NCBI GenBank assembly: GCA_034440575.1
Contig: JAOTOL010001362.1
Location: forward strand, 673,501 to 737,500
Direction: 5' to 3'
DNA length: 64,000 nucleotides
Source of the DNA: Imbricaverruca yamaguchii
Taxonomy: Eukaryota; Arthropoda; Thecostraca; Neoverrucidae
A program made the position numbers and the translations under genes. The notes below the pieces were generated by a model that was not told where the DNA came from, searched no databases, and saw only the letters and a list, made by a program, of their open reading frames with translations. This document shows positions 12,316 through 22,185 of the stretch, in pieces. Every line of letters starts with the position of its first letter. The first letter of the stretch is position 1.

Positions 12316-13262
12316 CAGCCGGTGTCGCAGCTCGAGAGAGGTGTCCGGTGTCGCAGCTCGGGAGGGGTGTCCGGTGTCGCAGCTCGGGAGAGGTGTCCGG
12401 TGTCGCAGCTCAGGAGAGGTGTCCGGTGTCGCAGCTCGGGAGAGGTGTCCGGTGTCGCAGCTCGGGAGGGGTGTCCGGTGTCGCAGCTCGGGAGAGGTGT
12501 CCGGTGTCGCAGCTCGGGAGAGGTGTCCGGTGTCGCAGCTCGGGAGAGGTGTCCGGTGTCGCAGCTCAGGAGAGGTGTCCGGTGTCGCAGCTCGGAGAGG
12601 TGTCCGGTGTCGCAGCTCGGGAGAGGTGTCCGGTGTCGCAGCTCGGGAGAGGGTCCGGTGTCGCAGGAGGGTGCCGGTGTCGCAGCTCGGAGAGGTGTCC
12701 GGTGTCGCAGCTCGGGAGGGGTGTCCGGTGTCGCAGCTCAGGGAGAGGTGTCCGGTGTCGCAGCTCGGGGAGAGGTGTCCGGTGTCGCAGCTCGGGAGGG
12801 TGTCGTCGGTGTCGCAGCTCGGGAGGTGTCGGTGTCGCAGCTCGGGAGAGGTGTCCGGTGTCGCAGCTCGGGAGAGGTGTCCGGTGTCGCAGCTCGGGAG
12901 AGAGGTGTCCGGTGTCGCAGCTCGGGAGAGGTGTCCGGTGTCGCAGCTCGGGAAGAGGTGTCCGGTGTCGCAGCTCGGGAGAGGTGTCCGGTGTCGCAGC
13001 TCGGGAGAGGTGTCCGGTGTCGCAGCTTGGGAGGAGGTGTCCGGTGTCGCAGCTCGGGAGAGGGTGTCCGGTGTCGCAGCTCGGGAGAGAGGTGTCCGGT
13101 GTCGCAGCTCGGGAGGGGTGTCCGGTGTCGCAGCTCGGGGAGAGGTGTCCGGTGTCGCAGCTCGGGAGGGGTGTCCGGTGTCGCAGCTCGGGAGGGGTGT
13201 CCGGTATCGCAGCTCGGGAGGGGTGTCCGGTGTCGCAGCTCGGGAGAGGTGTCCGGTGTCTA
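12316..13262. repeat. Minisatellite, 26-bp unit, about 36 copies
   Basis: The unit is GTGTCCGGTGTCGCAGCTCG followed by GGAGAG, with a 26-bp period (CCGG at 12371, 12397 and so on). Variants include GGAGGG for GGAGAG and 1-2 bp indels in the G/A-rich end. Compressed units lie around 12650-12680 and 12800-12840. The array is open in all three plus frames and on the minus strand, giving Arg/Ser/Val-rich pseudo-proteins of 300-440 residues. Confidence 0.96.
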
Positions 13263-13413
13263 CTGTAGGCTCAACAGCTGATCGGTGTCCATTGTGCACA
13301 GCTGGCAGACAGCTGGCCACTGTCCAACCTACTACTACCTAATCTAGCCCGTGTCATGGAGAGAGGTGCATAGTGCTGGTGCTTCAGTAACTGGAATCAT
13401 GGATGCATCTATT

Positions 13414-14217
13414 AACCCGCGCCGTCTCGGGGGTGGGGGTCTTCAACCGCCCCCTCAGGTTTTTCGCGGATAGTGAACGAACAGCGCGGGACAACGCGCC
13501 AAAATTTGGCATACCTTTTCCCACATCAATTTGGCATGCTGTTTCAAAATTTGAAGTCAGGTCATGTAGGGTCAACGAGTTAGTCAAGGTCAAGTGTGGT
13601 CACCTCCAAAAAAGTTCAACCAGTCGTCACGCTTTAACGGATACATATATTTTAATGAAACTTTCAGCGTTTCTTATCTTTAGGGATGCAACAAAACGTA
13701 CGAGAGGAATTTGTCATTTTTCCCGTTTTTGACTACTTAAATTTTGCATATTTCCCTATTAGAGTTCAAATCGAAGATTCTGGGTAAAGTAAGTATTTTG
13801 TATTATGCAAGTTGACTTCCAACAACGTTTCTCGGTCTGCTCTACCAATTAGAAGAGGAAAATTAAAGAAAACTTGAAAACTCAAAATTTTGAAATTTCA
13901 AAAAAAATTGTGGGGGTGGGGGAGGTGGGAAATATATGGTCCTGGTCGATTTCGCCGTCCTTTTCTGATTCCAAATATTTTTTTTTCTTTCAAATATCCC
14001 TCAAAATGAACTCCCCGGAGCAAAAAAAAAAAATAAACATAATGTAAGTCGTGAAAAGTCGTGAAAATCTAGCCACCCTAGTGACGTCACTTTTTGGGGT
14101 GGATCCGGGCCCTACTCGTCGAGCGCTTTCCGATGACACATCTTTCGTTTTCGTGCGACGCTTAGTTTGGATTTTAGTGGGGGGTTCCTATCCGCCCCCA
14201 CCCCCGAGCCGGGGTGA
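13414..14217 (+). mobile_element. Interspersed repeat of about 800 bp, copy 1 (unclassified, terminal inverted repeats)
   Basis: This block is homologous over its whole length to 41163-41966 on the opposite strand. Shared stretches include TCAACCGCCCCC, GGTTTTTCGCGG, CAACGAGTTAGTCAAGGT, AGTCGTCACGCTTTAACGGA, TTCCAACAACGTTTCTCGGT and ACTCGTCGAGCGCTTTC. The left end starts near ACCCGCGCCGTCTCGGGGGT and the right end finishes with CACCCCCGAGCCGGGGTG. The two ends form a short imperfect inverted repeat around CTCGGGGGTGGGG. It carries no long coding frame, so it is probably a non-autonomous DNA transposon. Its family is unknown to me. Identity between copies looks like roughly 75-85% by eye. Confidence 0.8.
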
Positions 14218-14445
14218 GTATCTGGCCGGAGAGACGAAGACCGGAGAGACGATTAATCTGACCAGGTTAATGAAGGAGGCGAAAATTGTGTTGTCTCCCT
14301 CCCACGGACGGTTCTAGAATATCGCCAGGGGAGGGAGAGTAATTCTGAATCGGTGCCTGCATGCCATCACGAAGCACCTACATCAACTCGAGCTGGGGAG
14401 GGGGAGCCACGAACTTGAACGTAGGAAGTTGGGTGGAATACCTGA
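14218..14445. other. Spacer between two mobile elements
   Basis: Unique DNA with no recognisable feature. Confidence 0.4.
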
Positions 14446-14734
14446 GGTCAAGACAAGGGCGAATCCAGGAATTTTGTTTGGGGTCTCGGCACTTGTCTTG
14501 GGGGGGGGGGATGCATTAAAGAAAATGTATGTGTGGAGGCACTCTAGGGTTCTTGCTTGGGCGCCGTTTCTGCCCAGAGGGATGTCGTCTGCAGACGAAT
14601 CGAACAGGTGGATGCACTCGACTGCCCCTAGGCATTCACCGTTTTCCGATTTAAAGGGACGCTGGGCAAGGGGTGGTGAGGGACATATGCTCTTTGTGCG
14701 CTTCCTCATCTTTGGATCCGCTCCTGCCTCAAGA
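14446..14734. mobile_element. hAT-like MITE, about 273 bp
   Basis: The element spans about 14454-14726. The left end reads CAAGGGCGAATCCAGGAATT and the right end, read on the minus strand, begins CAGGAGCGGATCCAAAGATG, giving CA-G-GGCG-ATCCA inverted repeats. The 8-bp flanks GGTCAAGA (14446-14453) and CCTCAAGA (14727-14734) agree at 6 of 8 positions, consistent with an old hAT-type 8-bp target duplication. The element includes a run of ten or so Gs near 14503-14512. It has no transposase coding capacity. Confidence 0.65.
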
Positions 14735-15175
14735 GGCTAGTGGGGTCCATTTTTAACCATAATTTAGGCTGAATGAGTGGAAATCAACCTACAATTGAGA
14801 CAACCGATCCAGGAGAGTGCGAGCTGGGCCATGGGCGCCTTTTGGGTTCCAAGGGGAGGGTCATATCCTTCTTACTCCTTGCATCCGTTCCCGCTGTAAC
14901 CTATGTTTAGATAATACTAATGATATTTCAGAGGGTGGAATACTAATTAGCGTCCGTGTAAACTGTGTCTAAAGTGAAACATGCCCTCGCATGCATGACT
15001 AAATGGGGAAAAACTCGTTCGATCTCTTGCACACTGTCGATTCTACAGCGATCACTGTTGAAATAACTTCCCAGTGACCGGCACCTACTAAGAGGTTTTG
15101 CGGGACGTCATCAATCATGATATGGAACGGTGTCGGACCTTGTTTCCATTCTTGTTTTTTGGTTTCTTGCCGTGC
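14735..15175. other. Unique intergenic DNA, possible further element end
   Basis: No gene is recognised. CTTGCATCCGTTCCCGCTG near 14878-14896 resembles the right end of the preceding MITE (GGATCCGCTCCTG), so a degenerate relative may lie here. I cannot find its other end. Confidence 0.35.
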
Positions 15176-15790
15176 GGCTTGGTCTGCTCCGTTCGACTCC
15201 ACTCGGCTTCTGTGCTTCAACTCTTGCGGGCTCCCCTCGACCCCTGGCAATTCCGTTCCGCCACTGCCCGCCCCCCTCTGGTCCAGTCGGTGTGTGTCAG
15301 TTCCGGTCGGCCCCTATCGGTCTTAGTTGGCTCCTGTCTGCTCGTGTCCGCTCCATTGATCTCCAATCGGGGCCTTTCGGCTCCAGTTAGCTCTTGCAGG
15401 TTTCTGTCGGCCTCTGTCGACTCTGTTTGGCTCCTGTTAGTCCCTGTAGTCTCCTGTCTGCGCCTACCGATTCCTGTCGACTCTAATTGGCTCCTGTCGT
15501 CTCCTATGGACTCCATTTGTCTCTTGTTGGCTCCTATCGATCCATACCGTCTCCAGTGGATCCCTGTTAGCTGTTAGCTCCTGTCGGCTCCTATCGTTCC
15601 ATATCGTCTCCAGCTAGTCCCTGTTGTCTCCTGTCGGCTCCTATCGTTCTATACCGTCTCCAGATGGTCCCTGTTGTCTCCTGTCGGCTCCTATCGTTCC
15701 ATATCGTCTCCAGCTAGTCCCTGTTGTCTCCTGTCGGCTCCTATCGTTCCATACCGTCTCCAGATGGTCCCTGTCGTCTCCCGTCAGCCC
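15176..15790. repeat. Pyrimidine-biased tandem repeat with nested 50-bp unit
   Basis: The right part (about 15540-15790) is a clear 50-bp repeat. CTATCGTTCCATATCGTCTC recurs at 15591, 15641, 15691 and 15741, with units alternating CCAGCTAGTCC and CCAGATGGTCC. To the left (15176-15540) the same vocabulary (GTCGGCTCC, TGTCGACTC, GTTGGCTCC) recurs at shorter irregular spacing. It looks like an older, scrambled version from which the 50-bp unit was amplified. Confidence 0.88.
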
Positions 15791-16808
15791 CCGTCGTGGT
15801 CAGCTGCCATGTGCGCAGCGGCGGTCGGCGGGCCTGGTAATCGGAGACTGCGCCGCCAGAGATGAGATAGACAGCCGGCCGGTCGGCCGGCCAGCGTGGG
15901 AAAACACCTGGACAATGGGGCAGTGGCGTCTGAGCACGGCGGTTCAGCGGGAACGCGTGACGTCACTGTGGCTGACACAAAACACGCGCTGAAAAAGGCA
16001 CTCAGGCCGCCGATAAAAATGCAGCACAAGTACCGAGAAAGTCGTCAAGGTTACCGTCGCAGATTCAAAACAATTGCCGATAAGGAAACATGAGTCAGAG
16101 GGACGGAAACACTGCAGGTGCCTGGAGGTTGTGAGAGGATTAAAGTGAGAGGAGCGATGCAGGTACCAAGAACATCAACGTCGTCATAAATGAGGCACTG
16201 CAAGAGGTGGCAGGTTCGTGTGCGCTAGTGCGACATACTTTTGTAACAACTTCGCCTGTCCTCGTGTGACTAGGCACTACCTACAGGAAAGAGCACGAGA
16301 CAGCTGAAACAAAACAGAACGGCGACTCAGGAATACAACACGACAATGCATGAGCACTAGGCAAATTCAAGCAGAGGCAACGGAGAGCTGAGAAAGGCAT
16401 TAAGGCCGTTGAACCCGAAACAGCATAGGCATTAGGAAAACCATCAGCGTCGCCACCGCCGCATGTGCTACAGTCGAACCGATGCGAAATGCACATATTT
16501 TGTACATGCGATAGGAAATCGTGGCCTTGGACAACTTCGGCCAGTCATTGCATCAGGCATCATCGCGACAGGAAACACAGAATGTGTCTGAGTCATCGAT
16601 ACGCAACGGCAATGGCAGCGGCACGCACAGCGACATCGCGAATGACGCACCACGAATATCCCGGACTGTCCCTGATAGCAACTGTACGTGGAGTGAATCA
16701 ATAGTGAAGTAAATCAATAGCAAATAGGAAAATATTCAAGCGGCGGCTCGACGCCAGCAATTCGGCCGCCGGTCAGGCGGTGGGGATCGCCGAGCGCGCG
16801 GTCCTGCC
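15791..16808. other. Unique intergenic DNA
   Basis: Single-copy sequence. The only palindrome of note is TGACGTCA at about 15958-15965. No gene or RNA is recognised. Confidence 0.45.
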
Positions 16809-17762
16809 GTGTGCGGTGGGACCTGCGGTGGGACCTGCGGTGGGACCTGCGGTGGGACCTGCGGTGGGACCTGCGGTGGGACCTGCGGTGGGACCTGCGG
16901 TGGGACCTGCGGTGGGACCTGCGGTGGGGCCTGCGGTGGGACCTGCGGTGGGACCTGCGGTGGGACCGGCGGTGGGACCGGCGGTGGGACCTGCGGTGGG
17001 ACCTGCGGTGGGACCTGCGGTGGGACCTGCGGTGGGACCTGCGGTGGGACCTGCGGTGGGACCTGCGGTGGGACCTGCGGTGGGACCTGCGGTGGGACCT
17101 GCGGTGGGACCTGCGGTGGGACCTGCGGTGGGACCTGCGGTGGGACCTGCGGTGGGACCTGCGGTGGGACCTGCGGTGGGACCTGCGGTGGGACCTGCGG
17201 TGGGACCTGCGGTGGGACCTGCGGTGGACCTGCGGTGGACCTGCGGTGGACCTGCGGTGGGACCTGCGGTGGGACCTGCGGTGGGACCTGCGGTGGGACC
17301 TGCGGTGGGACCTGCGGTGGGACCTGCGGTGGGACCTGCGGTGGGACCTGCGGTGGGACCTGCGGTGGGACCTGCGGTGGGACCTGCGGTGGGACCTGCG
17401 GTGGGACCTGCGGTGGGACCTGCGGTGGGACCTGCGGTGGGACCTGCGGTGGGACCTGCGGTGGGACCTGCGGTGGGACCTGCGGTGGGACCTGCGGTGG
17501 GCCTGCGGTGGGACCTGCGGTGGGCCGCGCGGCGGTGGACCTGCGTGGGCTGTGTGGACCTGGGTGGGGGGGTGCGGTGGGACCTGCGGTGGGACCTGCG
17601 GTGGGACCTGCGGTGGGACCTGCGGGGTGGACCTCGGTGGACCTGCGGTGGACCTGCGGTGGGACCTGCGGTGGGACCTGCGGTGGGACCTGCGGTACCA
17701 CGGGCCTGCGGTGGGCTGCGGTGGGACCGGCGGTGGGACCTGCGGTGGGACCGCGGTGGGAC
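16809..17762. repeat. Minisatellite, 12-bp unit (GCGGTGGGACCT), about 58 near-perfect copies plus a degenerate end
   Basis: The 12-mer is almost perfect from 16815 to about 17510. Exceptions are a GGGCCT unit near 16926, GGGACCGGC variants near 16965-16985 and three consecutive 11-mers (GCGGTGGACCT) at about 17220-17253. From 17510 to 17762 it is disordered. As 12 is a multiple of 3, every frame is an endless tetrapeptide: AVGP, RWDL or CGGT on the plus strand and PQVP on the minus strand. I treat these as non-coding. The plus strand is strongly G-rich (GG and GGG tracts in every unit). Confidence 0.97.
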
Positions 17763-18012
17763 CGGCGTCGTCGGATCAGCCGCGCGGCCGGCGGATCAAC
17801 CACGCGGCCGTCGTCGGATCAACCACGCGGCCGTGTCGGATCAGCACCGTCGTCGGATCAACCACGCGGCCGTCGTCGGATCAACCACGCGGCCGTCGTC
17901 GGATCAACCACGCGGCCGTCGTCGGATCAACCACGCGGCCGTCGTCGGATCAACCACGCGGCCGTCGTCGGATCAACCACGCGGCCGTCGTCGGATCAAC
18001 CACGCGGCAGGC
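17763..18012. repeat. Minisatellite, 23-bp unit, about 10-11 copies
   Basis: The core ATCAACCACGCGGCCGTCGT recurs every 23 bp (17881, 17904, 17927). The first units (17763-17860) are variant or shortened. It abuts the 12-bp array directly, with no unique DNA between them. Confidence 0.94.
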
Positions 18013-18089
18013 GTGTTGTTGTCGAGAGAGCTGTGTGCAGTGCGACTCTGGTGAGGCGCCGCCCTCGGGTTCACGGTCCACTGTGTTAT

Positions 18090-18395
18090 CAGCTTCTTGT
18101 GCTTGTGGCGTGTGTAATCAGCCTGTGTGTTTGTGGCGTTTGTAATCAGCATCCGTCTGTGGCATGTGTAATCAGCCCGTGTGTTTGTGGCGTGTGCAAT
18201 CAGCCCGTGTGTTTGTGGCGTGAGTAATCAGTCTGTGTCTGCGGCGTGTGTAATCAGCCTGTGTGTTTGTGGCGTGTGTAATCAGCCTGTGTATGTAGCG
18301 TGTGTAATCAGCCTGTGTGTGTGTGTGTGGCGTGAGTAATCAGCCTGTGTATGTAGCGTGTGTAATCAGCCTGTGTATGTAGCGTGTGTAGCGTG
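18090..18395. repeat. Minisatellite, about 28-bp unit, left part
   Basis: Units combine GTGTAATCAGCCTGTGTGTT and TGTGGCG with length variation from GT slippage (for example the (GT)n at about 18314-18326). A later variant has TATGTAGCG in place of TTTGTGGCG. The array is interrupted at 18396 by a MITE and resumes at about 18605. Confidence 0.9.
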
Positions 18396-18437
18396 CAGAG
18401 ACGCGGTCCCCTTGGCTGCGTCTCTGCACGCTACACA
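18385..18437. repeat. Perfect 20-bp inverted repeat (hairpin) across the MITE boundary
   Basis: The left arm TGTGTAGCGTGCAGAGACGC (18385-18404) and the right arm (18418-18437) are exact reverse complements, with a 13-nt loop. The outer half of each arm is minisatellite sequence and the inner half is MITE end, so the hairpin straddles the insertion point. See the findings for the inferred flip. Confidence 0.92.
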
Positions 18438-18604
18438 TTTATAACTCTATGTAACTGCACGCCCTCCAATTTATAACCCCAAAACACCCCAGATCAAATT
18501 AGAACTTTTGAAGTTCTCACCACGCGGAACCCTAAATTTTCCGCGCGTTTCGCACATTTTTCGTCACCCATCCCCTCTTTAGGACAATTCTGGCTGCGCC
18601 ATCG
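18396..18604 (-). mobile_element. MITE family M1 (hAT-like), copy 1, inserted in a minisatellite
   Basis: Read on the minus strand it starts GGCGCAGCCAGAATTGTCCT and contains GTGCGAAACGCGCGGAAAAT. Both match the copy at 45.5 kb (GCGCAGCCAGAATTTTCCTA and GTGCGAAGCGCGTAGAAAAT). The other end carries CAGAGACGC, like the CAGAGGCGC end of that copy. The flanking octamers GTAGCGTG (18388-18395) and GTGACGTG (18605-18612) match at 6 of 8 positions, as expected for an old 8-bp target duplication. It has no coding capacity. Confidence 0.78.
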
Positions 18605-18712
18605 GTGACGTGAGTAACCAGCCTGTTTTTGTAGCGTGTGCATCGGCCTGCGTGTGGGGAGGTGGAATCAGCCTGTGTGTGGCGTGTATAGCATGAGTGT
18701 AGCCAGCCTGGA
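18605..18712. repeat. Minisatellite, about 28-bp unit, right part
   Basis: GTGACGTGAGTAACCAGCCT, GGTGGAATCAGCCTGTGTGT and GAGTGTAGCCAGCCTGG continue the array found at 18090-18395, more degenerate. They show that the MITE landed inside an existing array. Confidence 0.8.
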
Positions 18713-18763
18713 TGCGCGTATCGGTGCGTCCTGCGACGACCTCTCGGCCGCTGCCTGCTCGGA

Positions 18764-18797
18764 GGCGCAGGCGCAGGCGCAGGCGCAGGCGCAGGCG

Positions 18798-18834
<37 letters not shown>

Positions 18835-18930
18835 AGGCGCAGGCGCAGGCGCAGGCGCAGGCGCAGGCCAGCGGCGCAGGCGCAGGCGCAGGCGCAGGCG
18901 CAGGCGCAGGCGCAGGCGCAGGCGCGGGCG
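18764..18930. repeat. Hexamer repeat (GGCGCA/GGCGCG)n, about 27 copies
   Basis: A near-perfect 6-bp tandem array with scattered A-to-G changes (GGCGCG) and one interruption, GGCCAGC, at about 18867. It reads as Ala-Gln, Gly-Ala or Arg-Arg dipeptide-like repeats depending on frame. I do not regard it as coding. Confidence 0.95.
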
Positions 18931-20051
18931 GTCTCGTGTGGCGTGCCCCCGAGCCGGCGGGAAGTGGGACACGTCCTTCGACCGGGCCGTCGGCGAGACA
19001 GCAGGGGTGTGGCGTACTCGTTCCGGAGGCGGTGCGTGAGGCCGTGGCGTCGAGAGGCGACCGTATCGGTCTTATCTGAGCGACGTACAGCTGGGGAGAG
19101 ATAGCGCGACATTTTTGACATCGCCGGCAATGTGGGATGTCACTCAGACTTAGTGCAGGAGCCACGGTTCGCTATAATTTTCCGGAATACTCTGTTGCGC
19201 GACACGTCAACTGACAGCGTGTTCTTCCAAGTGGACAGCCCTGCATACCGATGCAACGACACAGACACATACTGTATTAGACGCCGACGAGCATTAAACA
19301 CCGACACGACTCAGAAGAGTTTCCGCTTTTCCGGCATCAGCTTGAAGTATGGTGCCGTATGAGCGTGGATAAGAAGACGCTCATGTCGTAAATCCCAGCT
19401 CCGGTGGAGTCCGGTAAACAAGTATGAATTTATTAAGGCGGCGGTCGGAGGCGGCGCAGATACTTCTGGCGCGCAGCCGCTCTCTGAGCGGTGACGTTAC
19501 GAAATACAGCCGGGAGGGCACCGCCGGCTTGCGGTCGTTTTACGGCATACACCATGTCAGATCGGGCCGTTAGACGAGTTTAATAGCGTGTCTCCTGGAT
19601 AGCCGCCTTTCTAGAACACGAACAAATTTCGTCAGCGGGGAATTCTGGCCGCCACACACGTACTGGGGTTGTCGTGTCATCGCTTGGCTATTACCTCGGC
19701 GGACGTGTCCTGCTGGTACGTACTCCGCATAACACACAAGGCGGGCACAAATGCATTCCACTCCGAGAGCTATCGCCCGCTTAGGAGGAGCCAGGTGTGC
19801 TCTACGTGACAGGCCGACATGTACTCGGAACGTGTCCCGGTTGATGTGCTCAAGATACCCACCCGCCCGACTGAGAGCCGACAGCCACTTTTGGTAAGCC
19901 CTTCTGTCTCGACGCCTCACGATTTAATCCTGTGTCCCAGGCCGGCGTGTTGCGTTTCAAAAGTGTCGCTCTTAACTTACCAGCTCGGCGCTTTGTCTTT
20001 TGAACGAATGGTTTCCAAGCAATATTAGGTTGGTCGCAAGAGCAGCCTAGG
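18931..20051. other. Unique intergenic DNA
   Basis: Single-copy sequence. A 116-codon minus-strand frame (19570-19920) has no recognisable domain. No RNA gene is seen. Confidence 0.45.
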
Positions 20052-20140
20052 CAATTTCACCTTGACAATTATAAGACGTATGTTTTCACACTGAAAACAT
20101 AAGTCTTATTATAAGACTTATGTTTTCAATGTGAAATTTG
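20052..20140. repeat. Nested palindrome (foldback) made of three alternating copies
   Basis: ATAAGACTTATGTTTTCA occurs three times in alternating orientation. It is plus at 20071-20088 with one G/T difference, minus at 20092-20109 and plus at 20111-20128. The second and third form a perfect 18-bp palindrome with a 1-nt centre. Outer CAATTTCAC (about 20052) and GTGAAATTTG (about 20131) extend the symmetry. It is likely a small foldback element or a replication-slippage product. Confidence 0.85.
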
Positions 20141-20576
20141 TTCGACACAGACGAATTGTTCAAATGACTTCGCAAGCTTCCTGGAAACTAACGTCCAGTG
20201 ATGCAATGTTCGCCTGATCGTTGACTGTGTAACCCTACACTGTAGGGACCGAATCTGAAGACAACCCAAGCGCCCGCACTGAAACCTGGCGAAATCAAAT
20301 AAAAACAACACCGCTGGCCGCGGCGTGCGTCGGTCTGAGGACGTGCATCGGCTGTGGCCACTGAGCCGGCCAGCTGGGAGCGAAGCGAACAGCAGACCGG
20401 CAAGTGGCCGACCGCAGAGCAAGCCATGCCTGCGATCCCACGGGCCGGCTTACTCAGCCGGGGGTCGCAGTTGCCGCGCCGCCAGCCAAGTGTGCCCGAC
20501 ACATCCCGGTCACACCGAGGTCCGTGCGAACGGCGGTGTCCGGCCAGGGAGGGGGGCATCGAGGGAGTGACGGTGG
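20141..20576. other. Unique intergenic DNA
   Basis: Changes from AT-rich to GC-rich. No gene is recognised. Confidence 0.4.
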
Positions 20577-21196
20577 CTAGCTCCATGTGGACGGCTATCT
20601 CTGGTCAGGGAGGGTGAGAACAGCGAGGTGGACGGCTACCTCCATGTGGACGGCTATGATCGGTCAGGAGGGTGAGACACAGCGAGGTGGACGGCTAGCT
20701 CCATGTGGACGGCTATCTCTGGTCAGGGAGGGTGAGACACAGCGAGGTGGACGGCTAGCTCCATGTGGACGGCTGTGAACGGTCAGGGAGGGTGAGACAC
20801 AGCGAGGTGGACGGCTAGCTCCATGTGGACGGCTATCTCCGGTCAGGGAGGGTGAGGTAGCGGGGTACGCTCGAGCCCCATGTGGACGGCTGTGGTCGGT
20901 CAGAGAGGGTGAGACATCGAGGTGGACGGCTAACTACTCCATGTGGACTGCTGTGGACGGCCAGGGAGCGGGAGGTGGCGGGGTACGCTCGAGCCCCATG
21001 TGGACGGCTGCGGACGGCTGCGGACGCTCATGTGGACGGTATGGGGAGGGGGGGTAGCAGGGTACGCTCGAGCTTCATGTGGGCGGTAATCTCCGGTCAG
21101 GGGGAGGGTAGCAGGGTACGCTCGAGCTTCATGTGGGCGGTAATCTCCGGTCAGGGGGAGGGTAGCAGGGTACGCTCGAGCTCCATATGGATGGCT
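20577..21196. repeat. Minisatellite, about 60-bp unit, about 10 copies
   Basis: The core CTCCATGTGGACGGCTATCT is followed by GGTCAGGGAGGGTGAGACAC and a GCGAGGTGGACGGCTAG-like segment. Homogeneous units lie at 20577-20860. From 20860 the units diverge and gain GGGTACGCTCGAGC in place of the second half. The last three units (21060-21190) form a distinct homogenised subtype with CTTCATGTGGGCGGTAATCT. Confidence 0.92.
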
Positions 21197-21852
21197 GAGC
21201 TCGGTGATGTAAACTGAGGTGGCGGGTGCATCGAGGTCCGTGGAGAGAGGGGAAATCACCCACTCTGGGGTTGTGCAGTATAAATATCAAGCACGTCCAC
21301 TTAGGGAAGGCAAGGTGAAGGGTGGGTATGAACATCCGTATGCCACCTAACAGCTGAAAAAACTAGCCCCAAACACCTAACAAAGGCACACCAATGAATA
21401 TGAAAACGATCGTTAAGTACGCTGGTTAAAATGGTAAGCGAACCAGAGAAAAAGAGCTTTGGTCCAGCTTTTGAGTCTAGTTCTGAAAAATCATAGCGAC
21501 ATACTTGCAAGATCGCATATCAGAACACCGAGATTATAACCGGCTTATGAGGCCGTAACATATTAAACACAGACTCATCTATGGCCCACCATCAATCGTG
21601 AGTCTAGCTAGCCGACTGATGCACTGATGTAATCGTTTGGATCGGCGTTCCACCCCATCCCACGCGAAATGCCTGCCCTCGATATAGATGGAATCAGATG
21701 ATAGGCACGGTATCCAATCAGACGTCGGAAGTTGGTTGCGACCACCCAGAGCCTGAGGTTGCCTTCATAAGTTTGCTACTGACAGAGAGCAAGTATTACC
21801 TTCACGAAAACAATGCTGCCCTTGCATCCTTCCATTTTGCGTACAGCCACGT
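21197..21852. other. Unique intergenic DNA
   Basis: AT-richer single-copy sequence with no recognisable gene or RNA. Confidence 0.45.
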
Positions 21853-22185
21853 GATCCCACACCGCGACATGGTCCTACGCGCGCGACATGGTCCCGCACC
21901 GCCACGTGGTCCCACACCGCGACATGGTCTTTCGCCACGACATGGTCCCTCACCGCGCCGTCGTCCCACGTCGTGAAATGGTCCCACACCGCGACATGGT
22001 CTCTCGCCACGGCATGGTCTCTCGCCGCGACATGGTCTCTCGCCACGACATGGTCTCTCACCGCCACATGGTCTCTCGCCACGACATGGTCCCACGTCGC
22101 GACATAGTCTCTCACCACGACATGGTCTCTCGCCACCACATGGTCTCTCGCCGCGACATGGTCTCACGCCACCACCACACGTCAC
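21853..22185. repeat. Minisatellite, 18-bp unit, about 18 copies
   Basis: The unit CGACATGGTCTCTCGCCA recurs with variants CGACATGGTCCCACACCG and CGCCACGTGGTC. As 18 is a multiple of 3, fixed frames give six-residue pseudo-protein repeats (for example RHDMVS) on both strands. These are not a gene by my reading, since flanking sequence shows no start context, splice logic or known domain. Confidence 0.94.

Noticed and set aside
12020..13342. 440-codon plus-strand frame rich in Arg, Ser and Val
   Set aside because: Composed almost wholly of the 26-bp array, with competing open frames in every phase.
16736..18227. Proline-rich (PQVP)n, AVGP, RWDL and CGGT proteins of 350-470 residues
   Set aside because: A 12-bp stop-free tandem repeat is open in all frames by arithmetic. 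The unit is near perfect at DNA level, including third codon positions, so there is no sign of protein selection.
20025..20060. Mariner-like terminal motif TTAGGTTGGTCGCAAGAGCA
   Set aside because: No matching inverted end or TA duplication was found nearby.
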